Source: Candidatus Falkowbacteria bacterium CG02_land_8_20_14_3_00_36_14 (GTDB taxonomy: Bacteria; Patescibacteriota; Patescibacteriia; Patescibacteriales; UM-FILTER-36-11). From it: 7,823 bases of DNA. Shown here one piece after another: positions 6,215 to 7,823 of the stretch. Where the stretch lies: contig PETS01000014.1 in NCBI GenBank assembly GCA_002781265.1, positions 1 through 7,823 of the forward strand, read 5' to 3'. A program made the position numbers and the translations under genes. Positions within the stretch are counted from its first letter, which is position 1. Each line of letters opens with the position of its first letter. The notes below the pieces were generated by a model, which was given only the letters and a program-made list of their open reading frames with translations, made no database searches and was not told the DNA's origin.

Positions 6215-6347
6215 GATTAAATCAAAGTATTCTTCGGAGCTCTGCTCCGGGGTATTCCTTGCAAGGAAGAGTTTGAGAAACCATTGGTTTTTTAAAATAA
6301 TTAACTACCTTGAGGATACCTCGCAGCTCTGCTACGGGGTAATTCAT
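6215..6347 (+). repeat. Three-hairpin REP-like repeat, copy 2
   Basis: This is a 133-bp, same-orientation copy of 5040-5175. Hairpin 1 is at 6232-6252, the 14-bp palindrome TTCCTTGCAAGGAA at 6255-6268, hairpin 2 at 6272-6296 and hairpin 3 at 6319-6339 (CCTCGCAGC-TCT-GCTACGGGG). Most differences from copy 1 fall in stems and preserve pairing through G-T pairs, for example C to T at 6233 and in the right arm of hairpin 2. Here the element is wholly intergenic, in the 243-nt gap between tRNA-Gly and infC. The remainder of that gap is AT-rich with no supported gene. Confidence 0.85.
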
Positions 6348-6418
6348 TTTTTAATGTTTAAAATTAAGATATTAGAAAATTATTTTAAAAAATTATAAAA
6401 TTATAAATTATTAAAACT

Positions 6419-6973
6419 ATGCGTACAATTTGGCGAAGAGCAAAACAAACACCGGATAAAAGAAATAAAATAAATGAACAGATTAAATCGGAAGAAATTT
6501 TTTTGATTGATGAAAATGGCGATAAAAAAGGGAAGATAAATACTATGGCCGCTTTAGCTATGGCCCGGGAAGCAGGGCTGGATTTAGTTGAGGTAAATCC
6601 CAAAGCCGAACCGCCGGTAGCAAAAATAATGGACTATGGCCAGATTAAATATATGATGGACAAAAAAGCGCATAAGCAAAAAGTCCAGCAAAAAAAGGTT
6701 GAAACCAAGGGAATCAGGCTATCGGTCCGCATCAGCCGCCATGATTTTGATTTTCGGCTGGAACAAGCGAAAAAATTTTTAATTAAAGGCCATAAGCTAA
6801 AAATTGAGATAGTGTTAAAAGGGAGAGAAAGACAGCATCCGGCTAAAGCTGTTGAGATAATAAATGCTTTCATTGAAAGTCTGGCCAAAGAGGAAAAATT
6901 AAACCTAATTAAAGAACAGGACTTGACAAAAATGAACGGAAGGTTTACTATATTATTAGTAAATAAAAAATAA
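6419..6973 (+). CDS. infC: Translation initiation factor IF-3, 184 aa
   Basis: IF-3 binds the 30S subunit, checks start-codon and initiator-tRNA pairing, and prevents premature joining of the 50S subunit. The N-terminal domain covers about residues 17-82, with INEQI, LVEVNPKAEPPVAKIMDYGQIKY (51-78 region) and the usual PVAKIMDYG signature at 66-74. A Lys/Gln-rich linker (82-95) leads to the C-terminal domain, about 96-182, with IRLSVRISRHDFDFRLEQAKKFL and VLKGRERQHP. The length is typical. The start is ATG rather than the rare AUU used for autoregulation in E. coli, and no Shine-Dalgarno sequence precedes it. It is the first gene of the conserved infC-rpmI-rplT cluster and is followed by a terminator-like hairpin. 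Confidence 0.97.
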   Translation: MRTIWRRAKQTPDKRNKINEQIKSEEIFLIDENGDKKGKINTMAALAMAREAGLDLVEVNPKAEPPVAKIMDYGQIKYMMDKKAHKQKVQQKKVETKGIRLSVRISRHDFDFRLEQAKKFLIKGHKLKIEIVLKGRERQHPAKAVEIINAFIESLAKEEKLNLIKEQDLTKMNGRFTILLVNKK

Positions 6974-6994
6974 ACGGTTTTAATGTTAATAAAT

Positions 6995-7019
6995 AAACAG
7001 ACGTTTAGGTCTGTTTTTT
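6995..7019 (+). terminator. Intrinsic terminator or attenuator between infC and rpmI
   Basis: AAACAGAC (6995-7002) and GTCTGTTT (7009-7016) form an 8-bp stem with a 6-nt loop (GTTTAG), running into six T residues at 7014-7019. This is the standard layout of a factor-independent terminator, with a modest stem. It lies 21 nt after the infC stop and 40 nt before rpmI, so it would reduce or uncouple expression of the two ribosomal protein genes from infC. Confidence 0.7.
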
Positions 7020-7059
7020 AATTAAACTCGCTAGATTACATAGATATTAAGATAAATAT

Positions 7060-7257
7060 ATGCCAAAAATAAAAACTCATAAAGCTACGGCTAAGCGCAT
7101 TACCATAACTAAAAACGATAAATTCAGGCAAAGGAAAGGCGGTCAAGATCATTTTAATTCCAGGGAATCCGGCAATACCATTAGAAATAAACGCCGTGAC
7201 ATTAATACCGATAAAAGCCATAGTAAAATTATTAAATTATTAATTCCTTATAATTAG
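7060..7257 (+). CDS. rpmI: 50S ribosomal protein L35 (bL35), 65 aa
   Basis: L35 is a small, strongly basic protein of the large ribosomal subunit. The N-terminus MPKIKTHKATAKR is the family signature. GGQDHFNSRES and NTIRNKRRD correspond to the central basic region, and IIKLLIPYN matches the usual RIKRLLPY ending. The length of 65 aa is normal. The ATG follows an AT-rich stretch with no Shine-Dalgarno sequence. The gene sits between infC and rplT, its conserved position, but is separated from infC by a terminator-like hairpin and from rplT by 103 nt. Confidence 0.97.
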   Translation: MPKIKTHKATAKRITITKNDKFRQRKGGQDHFNSRESGNTIRNKRRDINTDKSHSKIIKLLIPYN

Positions 7258-7271
7258 GATAGATATAGGGC

Positions 7272-7339
7272 GGTGGTAAATAAATTGTAAGTTATATTTA
7301 AATAAAATTTTAAATTATCACCCAATTGCCTGATATACT
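7272..7339 (+). promoter_or_regulatory. Candidate regulatory region before rplT (long-range stem and extended -10)
   Basis: The gap between rpmI and rplT holds two suggestive elements. GGTGGTAA (7272-7279) can pair with TTATCACC (7315-7322), giving 8 bp with one G-T pair across a 35-nt loop. TGATATACT (7331-7339) fits an extended -10 promoter box (TG-N-TATACT); no good -35 is present, and transcription would start about 15 nt before the rplT ATG. Either could let rplT be expressed separately. In other bacteria L20 represses this operon by binding leader RNA, but I cannot show an L20 site here. Confidence 0.3.
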
Positions 7340-7360
7340 ATTTTTTTTATTTATTAATAT

Positions 7361-7702
7361 ATGCCAAGAGTCAAAAGAGGCACAACCCATGTTAAAAAAA
7401 GAAGAATACTTTTAAAAAAAGTTAAGGGTTATCAGTGGGGAAGAAAAAAATTAATTAGATTGGCAAAAACAGCTGTTAATAAAGCGGGAGTGCATGCTTA
7501 TACCGACCGCAAAAAAAAGAAAAGAACTATGCGCTCGCTTTGGCAGATTAAAATAAATGCGTTTTCCAGGGAAAATGGATTAAATTATTCTAAGTTTGTT
7601 AATAAATTAAAAATTAATAAAATAGAGTTAGACAGAAAGATATTAGCTGATTTAGCTGTTAATAATAAAAAAGTATTATCTAAAATTATTAAAACGCTAT
7701 AA
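7361..7702 (+). CDS. rplT: 50S ribosomal protein L20 (bL20), 113 aa
   Basis: L20 binds 23S rRNA early in assembly of the large subunit. MPRVKRGTTHVKKRRILLKKVKGY is the basic N-terminal extension typical of the family. It is followed by YTDRKKKKRTMRSLWQIKINAFSR (47-70) and the globular part LNYSKFVNKLKINKIELDRKILADLA, matching the usual GLSYSxF..L and LDRKxLADLA motifs. The length is slightly under the common 115-120 aa and the gene is complete. The ATG has no Shine-Dalgarno sequence and is preceded by a T-rich run. It closes the infC-rpmI-rplT cluster, and no clear terminator follows within the window. Confidence 0.97.
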   Translation: MPRVKRGTTHVKKRRILLKKVKGYQWGRKKLIRLAKTAVNKAGVHAYTDRKKKKRTMRSLWQIKINAFSRENGLNYSKFVNKLKINKIELDRKILADLAVNNKKVLSKIIKTL

Positions 7703-7823
7703 TATCATATATTCATAGGGATTAAATATTAGACAAAAACACTGAAAAGGGAATTCTTTTGGAAATATTGTTCTTACAACGACTATATGGAATTTATGCA
7801 ATACAAGTATAATTTATGGCAAA
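7703..7823. other. 3' terminal stretch without a supportable gene
   Basis: These 121 nt contain no RNA gene or hairpin that I can support. An ATG at 7816 (ATGGCAAA) or an in-frame ATG at 7787 or 7796 could begin a gene that continues beyond the window, since both frames stay open to the edge, but too few codons are visible to judge. Confidence 0.4.

Noticed and set aside
5040..6347. CRISPR array
   Set aside because: There are only two long copies 1 kb apart with genes between them, no short regularly spaced repeats and no cas genes.
6213..6398. 61-codon open frame across repeat copy 2
   Set aside because: It is made almost entirely of the repeat and AT-rich flank and ends just before infC. 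There is no conserved protein signal.
7736..7822. Small ORF or start of a new gene in the last 90 nt (DKNTEKGILLEILFLQRLYG frame)
   Set aside because: This frame lacks a good start codon and stops at 7810-7812. The competing frames that stay open at the edge are too short to judge.

Overview
The window is AT-rich, densely coded bacterial DNA, and every supported gene is on the + strand. The compact SDR, IF-3, L35 and L20 proteins, the AT-rich and mostly Shine-Dalgarno-less start regions, and GC-rich hairpin repeats confined to intergenic gaps together suggest an uncultivated, reduced-genome lineage, most likely Patescibacteria (CPR). This placement is inference: no 16S rRNA or other decisive marker is present. 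At least one gene ends in TGA (the hydrolase), so the standard bacterial code applies rather than the UGA=Gly code.

Region 1 (1-1473): an unrecognised soluble protein of 342 aa (113-1141). It is the only gene here with a clear Shine-Dalgarno sequence, and it lies between two direct copies of an AT-rich repeat (14-94 and 1327-1400). The second copy is joined to a GC-rich hairpin segment (about 1190-1345). Region 2 (1474-2464): a complete short-chain dehydrogenase/reductase with all catalytic residues, followed by an inverted, shorter copy of the same GC-rich segment, so the SDR gene sits between inverted repeats.

Region 3 (2465-5866): a tight gene run of DedA-like membrane protein, GT4 glycosyltransferase and alpha/beta hydrolase (gaps of 8 and 4 nt), then, after a 105-nt gap, a PAP2_C (sphingomyelin-synthase-like) membrane enzyme. 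Together these look like a membrane-lipid or glycolipid handling module. The substrates cannot be read from sequence.

Region 4 (5867-6418): a tRNA-Gly(GCC) without encoded CCA, preceded by a plausible promoter and two strong GC-rich hairpins. Region 5 (6419-7702): the classical infC-rpmI-rplT translation cluster, with a terminator-like hairpin between infC and rpmI and a 103-nt gap before rplT. The last 121 nt hold no supportable gene.

The most unusual feature is a 133-136 bp repeat present twice (5040-5175 and 6215-6347, about 95% identical). Each copy folds into three successive hairpins. The two outer hairpins are related to each other and have a conserved strand-asymmetric wobble pair, which resembles REP-type elements. 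Copy 1 supplies the last 19 codons and the stop codon of the hydrolase, and the two copies bracket the PAP2_C gene and the tRNA.
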